Below, piece after piece: positions 34,347 to 46,552 of a stretch of DNA of 64,000 nt. This DNA is from Bubalus kerabau (lineage: Eukaryota; Chordata; Mammalia; Artiodactyla; Bovidae): positions 42,239,501 to 42,303,500 of the forward strand of contig NC_073639.1 of NCBI RefSeq assembly GCF_029407905.1. Reading direction: 5' to 3'. The notes beneath the pieces were generated by a model that was not told where the DNA came from, searched no databases, and saw nothing but the letters and a program-made list of their open reading frames with translations. Both the position numbers and the translations under genes were made by a program. Positions within the stretch are counted from its first letter, which is position 1. Every line of letters starts with the position of its first letter.

Positions 34347-36503
34347 TTAAATAGTTTCAGTGGAAAATACAAACTAATTCAGAGTGAACAAAATGCTGGC
34401 AATCTTGAGGGCTGTGCAGGTCTTTGTTTAGAGGTAGCTGTTTTTAATTGGAATGGACCATATCAAATATACCTCCTTCAATTTTTTTTTTTAATTTTTC
34501 AGTCATAGGTGGTAAATTTTTCCCAAGCCAATTATATTTCCTTATCAAAAATGAATTTCCTGTTGCATTTAGCAAATTCTGATCAGTTTGTTTTCTGACA
34601 TGTTGATGTGTATTTGATGTGAAATCAAAGCATTATTTGAATATTTCTTCATAGTCATCCTTGAGGTTCAAAAACTGCCATATACATCAAATATTCTTTG
34701 AACAAAGAATGATGTGATAATGAGGGGAAAGTGTGCTTACCAAATGCACAGGATAGAATAGCATTTGCCCCCTGACCTGCATCAAACAATAACAACAACA
34801 AAAAAAAGGACTAAAAGAAGATTGAAAAGAAACTGCCAGGCATTAGATCAAAGGAATTGGTTCCCTTGCTAAGTAAACAATTTAGAGCTTCTCATTACTT
34901 CTCAGTGTATGTTCTCATGTTATTTTCCATAACAGTTCAAAGCTGATTTTTGTGACTTCTCTGACTAGATATCAAAGTACCAGACAATATCATTCTTTAA
35001 AATTGCTTAGATGATGGATAAATCTGTTGGACATAAACCATGCAGCAACTTTTTAAATTTGTGGTGCAGAGATTTTATCAGACCTACACATCTCATGTAC
35101 ACATCCCCAAAATGATGTTTTACAGTTACAGAACAAATCATCTTCCCAATTTCAACATATGATTCTATGATTAAATAAATCTCATTATTTTGGAAGTTAA
35201 GAAACTTTCTTTTCAAGCATGTTGTATACAGAAAACAGGTTGGGGAAAGACAGGTTGGTTAGAATTTTTGGTTGAAATTTTTATTCTTTTATATATTTAG
35301 TTTATGAAATTCTGTTCTGTCTCTTGTCCTACCCAATTATCATTCATATTTTTTGAATTTTTTGTGACATGTTTATTTGCAGCAGCTGCTGTACTCTAGA
35401 TTGTCACTGCAAATTTCTATTATTTATACCTCTTTACATTTTCAGATTTATTTGCCAACTTTAATTAGAATCGCTACTTCTAAGAAAGTTTTAATTAAAA
35501 TAAGAAAAAAAACACACCTGTTCAGATTTTAGCATTCTGCATATGTTAAATATTCAAGCCTATATAACTCTTTGGGTACCTTGTCCCCAGCCTTTTACAG
35601 TCACCTTGTTCTCTTAATCTAAATAAACTGATTACACTTTTCATCTCAGGTCCTATTGGGAACATCCCATTACCATTATCAATACTTCTGATGATGCCTG
35701 AAGTGTCAGTTATGTTTTTCTATGGCTTCTCTTCCCTAATATCTCTTCCCAGATCTAGTTTCAATTATCACCTTAAAAACAGTCTTCTTTCCCTTCTGTT
35801 CTGCCCAGGTGTTTATTTTTCTTTAGCTTAAATTTCTCTTAAAATGCAAGTTTATAGCAATAGCACTTTGACTACAAGTTTCAGAATAATAAGAACATAG
35901 TGGGGAAGAATACATTAAATCCCAAGTCAGAACAAGGAGCCTTCATCTGTCATTCTTGCCAATTTGTTTCTTACCATTCATGATTCTCCCCAGACTCAAC
36001 CTTTCCATTAGTCCTATATATCTCTTACTCTAAACAGCCATTTCCAAATTCCCAAAAATATCTTTTCTTCAGAGTTTTAAGATGCCAATTTGTATATACT
36101 TAAATGAAGTGACAGAAATCTTAAGCTGCTTTACTTATTTTAGAACATCTTCTCTCTCCACCAAAATAAATGACAACAATAAAACAAACAAACGAGTAAA
36201 AGACATGAACAGTGTTTTTCTAAATTAGCCCGCGAAATGGGTCACCCTTATAATCACTTACAGTTTTAAAATGGAGGGACTTGGAACTTATCCTAAACTT
36301 AATTTATTTGAAATTGTTGAGATGTTGGCACAGCAATTTGTCTTTCAATAAGTTGACAAAGTCATGATCAAAACCACATAATATTTGATAGTCACCTAAA
36401 TTAGCAGTATCCTCCTTAGATCCATTGTTTAAACAGCCTATAGATTTATGTATTTTTTATCTCCTAGACAATTTTCACTTTTTTGAATCATTTTCTGTTT
36501 TTG
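34347..36503. other. Unique AT-rich DNA
   Basis: A 2.1-kb stretch with no recognised repeat or coding frame longer than about 70 codons. A short CAACAA-rich patch lies at about 34786-34802. Confidence 0.45.
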
Positions 36504-36709
36504 CTATTTAGTCACTAAGTCATGTCCAACTTTTTTGTAATCCCAGGGACTGTAGCCCACAATATTCCTCTGTAATGGGATTTCCCAGACAAGGATACTG
36601 GAGTGGGTTGTCATTTCTTTCCCCAGGGGGGGTCTTCTGACCCAGGGATTGAACCCACGTCTCCTGCATTTCAGGCAGATTCATTACCGCTGAGCCATCA
36701 GAGGAAGCA
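36504..36709 (-). mobile_element. Bov-tA SINE
   Basis: Complete inverted element with core 'ggatactggagtgggttgtc', a G7 run at 36625-36631 and head 'cattaccgctgagccatcag'. Confidence 0.9.
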
Positions 36710-38947
36710 TAGAACTCTAGAAATTGTTTCTGATATTGTTTGAAAGATTGTGACAATAAATAACAATTTTGATAATTCATATAAGTGAAAATTTTCAATA
36801 AAAATGATACAAGAAATCTTTATCATTTGTAATCCACTACATGATAAGTATACGTAATTTATGCCAAAACATTTAATGTATGTACTCTATGCAAATTATT
36901 GTACTAGATTTCATGAGAATTCAAAACTGTCCTCCTGAACCTTACACTACAAGGATGAAGACTCATTACAAACATACAAATTGTCATCAAACCAAATACA
37001 ATTTGATAACTCATTGAAAAAGCCTACAATGATAATTTTACAGGTAAAGTAAATGTTTGAGCTGTATTAAGGATGCATAACAATTTCTTAATCTATAATT
37101 AAGCTGACAGTGATTGGACATTTGTAGATGGTGTTGAGAAGCAAAGGATAGAACCAGTAAAAGAGTATGTTTGCGGAATACTCAGTTAGGAAACAAACAG
37201 TGTTTGAGGCTTCAATGAGAATGTATATAAAAGACCTTAAAAAATTAAGTGATTCTTAAGCAAATATTATTCCATAACATTAAATTAAGTAAATAATATT
37301 TTAAATTACATGTTTGGTAAATAAGGTGCTATAGCTAAAAAAAAAAAAAAAGTGAGTTGTTAACTACAGTCAATACCAGGAAATCTATATAAATAATGTA
37401 AATTTATTTAATAAATAAATCAAATGCTGAAAATATATAAATGCTAGTGTAAAACTTATTGAGGTGATTGCAAAATTCAACAACCACAAGTCATTTCTAA
37501 AAATTTTAAGTTAGTAAAGATATTTGACATGGGAAATATTTAAGATAAGTTAGAGATGAAAATGCTGTCAGTGTTAAGTACAACTCACAATTTTTCTTGT
37601 AAGAAGAAACTTCTGAAAATGATTAGTTACGATGGATAAATATCTTTAAATAAAGCTTTTTATTCAAATTTTTGAATGACAAATTATCTAATTAAGTAAA
37701 TTTAAAAGAGTATCTACTGCAGTTGACAATTTGGGAATTGTTTGCAATTGTTTGTGATTTTCAATGAACTATATTTGTCTAGAGAAACCAACTATAATCC
37801 CATAAGCATTTACCATGCCATACAATGTCAATGCATGGGTTTTTAACATGATGATTCTATCCTTCACAGAGATGATAAAGAGAGAATTAAAAAAAAAAAT
37901 TAGATGAGTTGCAACATCTCAGATGATCTCTAAGTGGTGTCAGTAAAATTAATTGTTTTCTGAGCATTGTCACCAACATAGCACACAGGTGGATAAAACT
38001 GAGGAACTGACAGTCAATTAGATATCAAGGATGCTAAGATAGGATAGATGATGGGGGCCTTAGTGTTAATGCAGAATAAGTGGTTGATGCATAAATGTGA
38101 TGGAATGACAACTGTTTGAAAGAAATTTTCACTTCAGTCTTTAATTTGTGTCAGTAAAGTCAGAAAAAGAGACACTAAGAAATCTTTAAATCACAGAACC
38201 CTGTAGGATGTATATAAACTACTTGACTGTAAAGAGTAGAAAATTCAGCACCATCAATGGTACCTGATCTATTTGCACAAAGAAAATTTTACTCACAGTG
38301 TTGTGTTTGTTTGTTTGTTTGTTTTTTGCTTAAGGTATTATAAAAGTAAAAGTTTATAATTAAGACAAATATAGTGATCTATCAAAAAGTGACTGTTTAC
38401 TTGAAGGAAGCAGAGACATTAGGAAGAAAAAAAATCTGGCAATATTTTAACTGTAACACCATAGAAGACACACACAGTCTCATAAAAGGACAGGACATAT
38501 TACTTGATGAATGATTCAAAGGTGCCTTTAAAATCCAAATGCAAACTATTATTGCCTCAGTGATCATATTTGTTTGCTTCCTAAGGTAACATATTTTTTA
38601 TTACTATGTCATATGCTCCATCTACAGTTGCTAGTGATAATACATGAACTGGTACTTAAAGAAAAAGTAGGACAGCTGACATACAGTGTTGATAAATTTA
38701 GGGAATTTTAGGAAGATGAAACAGCATTTATGAAGATAAGGAGTTATAGAGAAATGGGCATATTTTGAAATAGTTGGAAGATAGGATCAAATTAAGGTAG
38801 AAATATAGGCTTTGTAATATAAGAACTGATCAAAGTATATTTTGTTTGTGTGTATCAGATATGACATTATTTTCCTTTAAAAAGTATAAAGAAAAAATAC
38901 ATTTTATAAGATATTTTATACAACGATTGCAATATAGAATCATATTT
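36710..38947. other. Unique AT-rich DNA
   Basis: No gene. Weak resemblance to an ancient repeat exists at about 36870-36960 but is too diverged to call. Simple tracts are A15-like at about 37337-37352 and (GTTT)n at about 38303-38328. Confidence 0.45.
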
Positions 38948-39017
38948 CTTTTTTTTTGGCTTTGCTTATTTTTTTAATTTTATTTTATTTTTAAACTTTA
39001 CATAATTGTATTAGTTT
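38948..39017 (-). mobile_element. L1 3' terminus, very short, interrupted tail
   Basis: Inverted 'aactttacataattgtatta' preceded by two T-rich tracts separated by ggctttgctta. No convincing TSD. Confidence 0.65.
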
Positions 39018-39365
39018 TGAGTTTAGACTGAAAGTAAGACCCTGCAGATAAAAAGAGCTGTTAAAAAGAGATTAAATTATCCAAGCTATAGTTGAATATA
39101 CGCTGGGTGAAGGCCATAAATAGAAAAAAAATAGTGATGCATTTATGAGACATTTAAGATGATTCATTAGTCAGTTGGTGATATATTAGGAGGAAGTCAT
39201 GATTACAATAATGTTTTTCAAATGTTTATGACCTTGTAGTAATATGACTCAATAAAATAAATATAAGAAAAACAAACATTTTAAAAAAGGAAAAATTATT
39301 TCAGTATTGAAAAGGTTTAACTTGTCAGTGGGTATATACTTGGAGATAAGTAAATAATAAGAATT

Positions 39366-39440
39366 TTATTTTTTTTAATTTTTTTATTATTATTTTTTTT
39401 ACTTTACAATATTGTATTGGTTTTGCCATACATCAACATG
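39366..39440 (-). mobile_element. L1 3' terminus, very short
   Basis: A T-rich tract followed by 'actttacaatattgtattgg' and 'ttttgccatacatcaacatg', the extreme 3' end of ruminant L1. Confidence 0.75.
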
Positions 39441-39499
39441 CAAAAGACCTTGACAGTCATTATTATATGTGTATTTTGAAGTTTCTTATTTTAGTTAAA

Positions 39500-39970
39500 T
39501 TTTGCTATATAATAAACGGTTTTAAACTTAGTAACTTAGAGCAATGGAGCAGTTGATTACTTCATGTCTTTGCAGGTTGGCAGAAAGTGGTGGTTCTTTT
39601 GGACAGAAGCATCCCTAGCCAGTCTCAGCTGTGCACACTCAGGTATCTCTGGCAGCTGTTGTGTTGGCGATGGCTAGCTCATTCATAAATGTCATTCATA
39701 AAGGAAATCTTCCAAAGCTTGGGCTGCTGCTCCTATGGTCTCACCCTCCAGCATGCTAGCCCAGATTTGTTCACATGGTTTCAGAATTGTAGAACAGAGG
39801 GTAGAAACACACAAAGCCTATTTCAGTCAAGGCTAAGAAGAAGCATACCACTACTTTCACCTTATTCTATTTGCCAAAGTCCAGTCCAAACTCAAAAAGA
39901 GTTAAACATACTCTACTTCCTGGTGGCTTGGAAATGTTTCATAGAGGAAAGGGACAAATATGGGGCCATA
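39500..39970. mobile_element. Ancient interspersed repeat, family uncertain
   Basis: 'aaacttagtaacttagagca', 'ctcaccctccagcatgctag' and the following words resemble an old mammalian repeat with a 'aaaacttagtggcttaaa' type consensus. The 94-codon frame at 39689-39973 shows no domain and is probably chance. Confidence 0.35.
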
Positions 39971-40111
39971 TAGAATAAATTCTCATAGAAAATGTATAAT
40001 TTCAGGAATTTTTAAAAGGTGGCAAAAAATTGAAAGACATTTTTGTTGTTATGGAAAAGGTTGAAACAATAAAAGAAACTGATTAAAAACAGAAAAATCA
40101 AATGCATAGTG

Positions 40112-40386
40112 CGGTTGCTGCTGCTAAGTCGCTTCAGTCGTGTCCGACTCTGTGCGACCCCAGAGATGGCAGCCCACCAGGCTCCCCCGTCCCTGGGATT
40201 CTCCAGGCAAGAACACTGGAGTGAGTTGCCATTTCCTTCTCCAATGCATGAAAGTGAAAAGTGAAAGTGAAGTCGCTCAGTCGTGTCCGACTCTTAGCGA
40301 TCCCATGGACTGCAGCCCACCAGGCTCCTCCGCCCATGGGATTTTCCAGGCAAGAGTACTGGAGTGGGGTGCCATTGCCTTCTCCT
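40112..40386 (-). mobile_element. Bov-A2 SINE with 11-bp TSD
   Basis: Full inverted dimer with TSD aatgcatagtg at 40101-40111 and 40387-40397. Few differences from other Bov-A2 copies here. Confidence 0.97.
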
Positions 40387-40589
40387 AATGCATAGTGGGA
40401 AGGCTATATAAATTAAAGAATTATGTATCAAAAAACAAGGTAATATGACAGTTCTTATTTCTGTTTTTATTTTGTTTTCATTATCTACATGTTAGTTGTG
40501 AGAAAAGTAAATGATTTTGAATAAACATAAATGTGTCTTTAAAAAAATATATTCTGTGTACTGGAGCTCAGCCTATGTGCGTGTACATT

Positions 40590-40953
40590 TTTTTTTTTTT
40601 TTTTTTTTACATCCACTAGATGGAATGGATATTTTTTTTTTAATTTTATTTTATTTTTAAACTTTACATAACTGTATTAGATTTGCCAAATATCAAAATT
40701 AATCCGCCACAGGTATACATGTGTTCCCCATCCTGAACCCTCCTCCCTCCTCCCTCCCCATTCCATCCCTCTGGGTCGTCCCAGTGCACCAGCCCCAAGC
40801 ATCCAGTATCGTGCATCGAACCTGGACTGGCAACTCATTTCATACATGATATTTTACATGTTTCAATGCCATTCTCCCCAATCTTCCCACCCTCTCCCTC
40901 TCCCACAGAGTCCATAAGACTGTTCTATACATCAGTGTCTCTTTTGCTGTCTC
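40590..40953 (-). mobile_element. Ruminant L1 3' end with double tail
   Basis: Inverted L1 3' UTR of about 320 bp ('gtgcaccagccccaagcatc', 'gaacctggactggcaactca'). TSD gtgcgtgtacatt at 40577-40589 and 40954-40966. The outer poly-T (40588-40609) and inner poly-T (from about 40632) are separated by about 22 bp of non-L1 sequence (catccactagatggaatgga). Confidence 0.95.
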
Positions 40954-40966
40954 GTGCGTGTACATT

Positions 40967-41179
40967 GTGTGTGCTCAGTCGTGTCTGACTCTTTGTGACC
41001 CCATGGTCTATAGCTCATGAAACTCCTCTGATTATGAAATTTCCCAGGCAAGAATGCTGGAGTTGGTTGCCTTTTCCTACTCCAGGAGATCTTCCTGACC
41101 CCAGGGTCAAACCTGTGTCTCTTGTGTCTCTTGCATTGGCAGGCAGGTTCTTTACCACTAGTGCCACCTGGGAGCCTCC
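40967..41179 (-). mobile_element. Bov-tA SINE
   Basis: Inverted element directly after the L1 duplication, with core 'caggcaagaatgctggagtt' and head 'taccactagtgccacctggg'. A short 'gtgtctctt' duplication lies near 41125. Confidence 0.92.
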
Positions 41180-41264
41180 AGCCTTGGGTAATGTTCTCCA
41201 TTATTCTTATTCTGCCTTTGCTTTTTTTTTTAAATTTTTTTTTCATTCCAAAAAAAAAAAAAAA

Positions 41265-41466
41265 GTGAAAGTTTTGGTCGCTCAGTCATGTCTGACTCTC
41301 TGTGATCTCATGGACTGACCCCAGGCTTCTTTGTCCATGGAATTCTCCAGGCAAGAATGCTGGAGTGCGTAGACATTCCCTTCTCCATGGGATTTTCCCC
41401 ACCTAGGAATAGAACCTGAATCTCCTACATTGCAGATTCTTTGTTGTATTAGCCATCAGGGAAACT
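41265..41466 (-). mobile_element. Bov-tA SINE
   Basis: Inverted element with an A15 run just before it. 'ttttcattc' on both sides (about 41240 and 41467) may be the TSD. Confidence 0.88.
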
Positions 41467-41619
41467 TTTCATTCAATAAACTACTGTGGTAATCAGTCTG
41501 CTTTGTTTAACTCTTGGCAGTTGTCTGATGGAATTAATTTTACTTCCAATTATATAAGCTTTTTATTATATTCATTTTTTGAATATACTATTTTTAAAAT
41601 ATCATTTAATATAATTTAA

Positions 41620-42436
41620 TAGATTCTACCTTTTTTAATCATCTTTAGATTTACAAGAAAAAATGAGTGGAATGTGCAGAGACTTCCCATATACTCCCTC
41701 ACACAGTTGCTTCTTAATATCTTGCATTAGTGTGGTACACTTATTACAATTAATGAGGCAATACCGATGCATTATTATTAACTGAAGCGCATAGCTTCAT
41801 TAGGAGTCAATCTTTGTTTTGTACATTCCAGTTTTGTGTTTTTATTTTTTCTTTTTTGGATAAATATGTAGCATATATCTACCATTGCGATGTCCTATGG
41901 GATAGTCTTGCTGCCCTAAAAGTCCCTTCTGCTCCACTAACTCATCATTCTCTCTCCCTGAACTCCTGGCCAATGGCTGCTTTATTGTCTCATTAATTTT
42001 ACCTTTTCTAGAATGTCATAGAGTTGGTATAGAGTACATAGCTTTTTCAAATTGAATTATTTCACTTGGCAATATGTATTTAAGCAGCATCCATGTGTTT
42101 TTATAACTTGATAGGTCAATGCTGAATAATATTCAACTGTCTGGATAGTTCATTTATTCATTCACCACCTGAAAGACAACTCAGATAATTCCAAGTATGA
42201 GAAATTATGAATAAAGATGCTGCAAACATTTGTGTGCAAGTTTTTGGGTCAACACAAATTTTAGTTCATTTGTGTAAACAGGGAGGAGTGTAATGCTTGG
42301 TCATATGTAGGACTATATTTACTTTTAAAAGAAACTGGCAATCTGTGTTCCACAGTGGCTGTGCCATTACTCATTTCCTCCAATGAGAGAGTTTCTATTG
42401 CCAAATTATGTTTTCAGCATTTTTATCTTAAATATT
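41620..42436 (-). mobile_element. Old L1M, 3' portion (first segment)
   Basis: Inverted L1M: 'cagagacttcccatatactc', 'cattagtgtggtacacttat', 'tatgaataaagatgctgcaa', 'ccacagtggctgtgccatta'. It continues beyond the two BovB insertions at 42835-42960 and 44273-44720. Confidence 0.7.
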
Positions 42437-42823
42437 CATGCTTTTGAACTATGGTGTTGAGGAAGCCATTGAGAATCACTTGGACTGTAAAAAGATCAAA
42501 CCAGTCAGTCATAAAGGAAATCAATCCTGAATATTCCTTGGAGGGACTGATGCTGAAGCTGAAGCTCCAATACTTTGGCCACCTGATACGAAAAGCTGAC
42601 TCATTGGAAAAAAACCTTGATCTGGGAAAGACTGAAGGCAAAAGGAGAAGGGGATAGCAGAGAGATGAGATGGTTGGTTTTCATCACCAACTCAGTGGAG
42701 GTGAGTTTGAGCAAGCTCTGTGTGATGGTGAAGGACAAGGAAGCCTGGCGTGCTATAGTTTATGGGGTCTCAAAGAGTTGGACATGAGCAAACTGAAGTC
42801 AAAGAGCAACTGAACAATAACAG
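42437..42823 (+). mobile_element. BovB LINE, short 3' fragment in L1M
   Basis: C-terminal codons (LKLQYFGHLIRKADSLEK) with stops. TSD tcttaaatatt at 42426-42436 and 42824-42834. The tail is degraded. Confidence 0.92.
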
Positions 42824-42834
42824 TCTTAAATATT

Positions 42835-42960
42835 ATCACCACAGTGAAAGAAGGTTGCCTAGTTTTTCTTCAGTGTTTTATTCTTGGAGTTTTATAGTTT
42901 TGCACTTTGCATATTACGTATTAAAAAGTAATTAACTATTCCATGTGAAACTTGTTGCCT
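42835..42960 (-). mobile_element. Old L1M, second segment
   Basis: 'tattcttggagttttatagt' continues the inverted L1M between the two BovB insertions. Confidence 0.55.
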
Positions 42961-42973
42961 GTAAACTTGCCAT

Positions 42974-44270
42974 CAAATCAGATCAGATCAGATCAGTCGC
43001 TCAGTCGTGCTGACTCTTTGCGACCCCATGAATTGCAGAACGCCAGGCCTCCCTGTTCATCACCAACTACTGGAATTCACTGAGACTCACATCCATTGAG
43101 TCAGTGATGCCATCCAGCAATCTCATCCTCTGGCATCCCCTTCTCCTCTTGCCCCCAATCCCTCCCAGCATCAGACTCTTTTCCAATGAGTCAACTCTTC
43201 GCATGAGGTGGCCAAAGTACTGGAATTTCAGCTTTAGCATCATTCCTTCCAAAGAAATCCCAGGGCTGATCTCCTTCAGAATGGACTGGTTGGATCTCCT
43301 CGCAGTCCAAGGGACTCTCAAGAGTCTTCTCCAACACCACAGTTCAAAAGCATCAATTCTTCAGCTCTCAGCCTTCTTCCCAGTCCAACTCTCACATCCA
43401 TACATGACCACAGGAAAAACCATAGCCTTGACTAGACGAACCTTTGTTGGCAAAGTAATATCTCTGCTTTTGAATATGCTATCTAGGTTGGTCATAACTT
43501 TCCTTCCAAGGAGTAAGCGTCTTTTAATTTCATGGCTACAGTCACCATCTGCAGTGATCTTGGAGCCCAGAAAAATAAAGTCTGACATTGTTTCTCCATC
43601 TATTTCCCATGAAGTGATGGGACTGGATGCCATGATCTTTGTTTTCTGAATGTTGAGCTTTAAGCCAACTTTTTCACTCTCCACTTTCACTTTCATGAAG
43701 AGGCTTTTGAGTTCCTCTTCACTTTCTGCCATAAGGGTGGTGTCATCTGCATATATGAGGTTATTGATAATTCTCCTGGCAATCTTGATTCCAGCTTGTG
43801 CTTCTTCCAGCCTAGCGTTTCTCATGATGTACTCTGCATAGAAGTTAAATAAGCAGGGTGACAATATACAGCCTTGACATATTCCTTTTCCTGTTTGGAA
43901 CCAGTCTTTTGTTCCATGTCCAGTTCTAACTGTTGCTTCCTGACCTGCATACAAATTTCTCAAGAGGCAGATCAGGTAGTCTGGTATTCCCATCTCTTTC
44001 AGAATTTTCCACAGTTTATTGTGATCCACACAGTCAAAGGCTTTGGCATAGTCAATAAAGCAGAAATATATGCCTTTCTGGAACTCTCCTGCTCTTTCCA
44101 TATCCAGTGGATGTTGGCAATTTGATCTCTGGTTCCTCTGCCTTTTCTAAAACCAGCTTGAACATCAGGAAGTTTACAGTTCACATATTGCTGTAGCCTG
44201 GCTTGGAGAATTTTGAGCATTACTTTACTAGCTTGTGAGATGAGTGCAATTGTGTGGCAGTTTGAGCATA
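42974..44270 (-). mobile_element. BovB LINE, 1.3-kb copy
   Basis: Inverted BovB with a (GATCA)n tail at 42976-42996 and 5' truncation within the RT domain at about 44270. It points toward the 42437-42823 copy, so the two 3' ends face each other. Confidence 0.95.
43361..44220 (-). pseudogene. BovB reverse transcriptase, partial
   Basis: A 246-codon frame (44101 down to 43361) carries IDYAKAFD (16-23), QGCILSPCLF (76-85) and YADD (117-120), and runs through the thumb/connection region to YGCESWT. Three codons are lost in frame near residue 171. The N-terminal continuation (QAGFRKGRGT) is in another frame at 44220-43999, and the C-terminal end in a third at 43321-43067. The endonuclease is missing, so it is a dead fragment with intact catalytic motifs. 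Confidence 0.85.
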
Positions 44271-44272
44271 AT

Positions 44273-44720
44273 TGTGCATTATTTACAGAAGTTTTTTTTA
44301 TAGATATTGATTTTTTAATGATTTAGCTGTCAATGTTATTTTTCATAGAAAATTGTATCATCTTCCAAAAGAAAGAAAAATTTATTTCTTCCTAATCAAT
44401 AAATGTTTATATCTTTTTCTTGCCTTATTGTACTAGCTAAGACTTGTGTTTGAGGTCTAATAGGAGTCATAAGAAGGCAGACAACTTTGCCTTAGTCCTC
44501 ATCTTAAGGGGAAAACTCTACTTTCTCACTTTTAAGTAGAATGTAGGCTGTAGATGTTTTGTAGATGTTCTTTATCAGTTGAGAAAGTTCCATTCTGTTT
44601 TTATTTTATGGAGGGTTTTTATCAAGAATGTGTATTTGTTTCATTTTTTTCTAAATCTATTGATGTGATTACACAAATTGTCTTCTTTGGTTTATGGCTG
44701 TGATTTTTTTTTCACTTTTT
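44273..44720 (-). mobile_element. Old L1M, RT segment
   Basis: 'cttgccttattgtactagct', 'cctcatcttaaggggaaaac' and 'atcagttgagaaagttccat' are the inverted L1M RT region, completing the split element. Confidence 0.65.
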
Positions 44721-45363
44721 TTCATATATTAAAAACACTTAATATGAGTTCTAATCTCTTAACAAGATTTCTAAGTGTACAGTATAGTATTGCAAATTTT
44801 AGGCACCATGGTGTACAGCAGATGTCTAGAATGTATTCATCTTGTACATAGTAATATAACATACTATTTTGGCTTCTCTTTTCAGATTTCATTGAATAAT
44901 CAATACTATGGAATTAGGGAGAAATGAATTAATCTAATTTAGAGATAATTATAGCTTGGTCCCTAAATTATGCTGAATACTATGGAGAAAATGTATATAG
45001 AATACTTTGAGACTTATTTTGGAGTTAGTACTGATAGGACTTGCTGATGAATCTGATATGATAGTTAAGAGAAAGAAAGGAATGAAGAAAATATTTTATA
45101 ATAACTTTATCAAAGTCTGGAAGAAAATACAAATGCTTCAAGGAGGTGAATTTGTACATTTATCTTAAGTGTTATTGGGACTTTGAGTTTCATACACTGA
45201 GTTTGGTCTATCATATTTGATTTCTCTCTGTGTTATTTTCACTAGTGCTGTTACTAATAATAAAAGTCCAGTTCTAGTAACAAAAGAGACAAAACAAATC
45301 CGTTGAATAATAATATATGTATAATTATCAAAATAATAACTCATAATAATGGAATTATACATT
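44721..45363. other. Non-coding AT-rich DNA
   Basis: A weak L1M-like stretch at about 44780-44850 ('gtacagcagatgtctagaat') is not secure. No genes. Confidence 0.4.
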
Positions 45364-45658
45364 GTTATGGACTGAATTGTATCACCTCAGATTCATATGT
45401 TGAAGTCCTAACCCTCAGTATCTTAGGATGCAACCATATTTGGAGATGATGTCTTTAAAGAGGTAAGTACATTAAAATAAAGCCATTAGAGTTGTTCCAT
45501 AATCCAGTATAATTGATGTCCTTATAAGAAGAGAAAGAGATACCAGCAGTGTGTGTACAAAGATGGGTTACCATGTGAAGAGGCAGCGAGTAGGTGACCA
45601 TCTACAAGCCAAAGGGAAAGATTCAGAAGACGGCAAACCTTCCTGCACTTTGTTTTTT
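45364..45658 (+). mobile_element. MLT1 (MaLR) LTR, 5' half
   Basis: 'tatggactgaattgtatcac', 'atatgttgaagtcctaaccc', 'gatgtccttataagaagaga' and 'ctacaagccaaagggaaaga' are classic MLT1. The remainder is at 46553-46655. Confidence 0.85.
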
Positions 45659-45987
45659 GTTAATTATTATTTTTTTACAGTAGACCCTTGTTAGCCATCC
45701 ATTTTAAACATAGCGCTGTGTACATGTCAGTCCCAAACTCTAAATCTATCCTTCCCCACATCCTTCCCCCATGGTAATCATAAGTTCCTTCTCTAAGGCT
45801 GTGAAAGTATTTCAGTTTTGTAAATAAGTGCATTTGCATCATTTTTTTACAGCCCACATATAACCAATATCATATAATATTTGTCACTTTCTGTCTGACT
45901 TACTTCACTTAGTATGATAATCTCCAGGGCCATCCATGTTGCTGTGAGTGTGGCATTATTTCGTTTTTTTAAAATGACTAATAACCC

Positions 45988-45990
<3 letters not shown>

Positions 45991-46031
<41 letters not shown>
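45991..46031. repeat. (TA)n microsatellite
   Basis: About 20 TA units, next to the Bov-A2. A second TA tract follows the SINE at about 46332-46368. Confidence 0.95.
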
Positions 46032-46033
<2 letters not shown>

Positions 46034-46053
46034 AACACACACATACACATATC

Positions 46054-46329
46054 GGAGAAGGCAATGGCTCCCCACTCCAGTACTCTTGCCTGGAAAATCC
46101 CATGGACAGAGGAGCCTGGTAGGCTGCTGTCTATGGGGTCGCATAGAGTGGGACATGACTGAGCGACTTCACTTTCACTTTTCACTTTTCATGCATTGGA
46201 GAAGGAAATGACAACCCACTCCAGTGTTCTTGCCTGGAGAATCCCAGGGAAGGCAGAGCCTGGTGGGCTGCCACGTATGGGGTAGCACAGAGTCTTACAG
46301 GACTGAAGAGCCTTAGCAGCAGCAGCAGC
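46054..46329 (+). mobile_element. Bov-A2 SINE in L1 in MLT1
   Basis: Full dimer with AGC tail, inserted at the TA-rich site of the L1 3' region. The TSD is masked by simple repeats (acatacacatat versus catatacatat). Confidence 0.93.
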
Positions 46330-46335
46330 ATATAC

Positions 46336-46368
<33 letters not shown>

Positions 46369-46552
46369 CCACATCTTCTTTATACACACATCTGTCAGTG
46401 GACATTCAGGTTGTTTCCATGTCTTGGCTATTGTAAATACTATTTCAAGGAACATCAGGGTGCACGTATCCTGTTAAAACATGATTTTCCCTGGGTATAT
46501 GCCCAAAAGTGGATTGTTGTGTTCTATGGTAGCTCTATGTTTATTATTTTAA

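Larger units (their letters stand above)
45659..46552 (-). mobile_element. L1 3' portion nested in MLT1
   Basis: Inverted L1: 'attttgtaaataagtgcatt' type words, 'cttacttcacttagtatgat', then after the SINE 'ccacatcttctttatacaca', 'ggttgtttccatgtcttggc', 'tgggtatatgcccaaaagtg'. It is interrupted by a TA-repeat expansion and a Bov-A2. Confidence 0.8.

Noticed and set aside
39689..39973. 94-codon plus-strand frame as a possible small gene
   Set aside because: The DNA resembles an ancient interspersed repeat and the translation has no recognisable domain. The start codon context and surroundings offer no support.
43104..43649. 181-codon plus-strand frame
   Set aside because: Antisense to BovB; the real coding relic is on the minus strand with the RT motifs.
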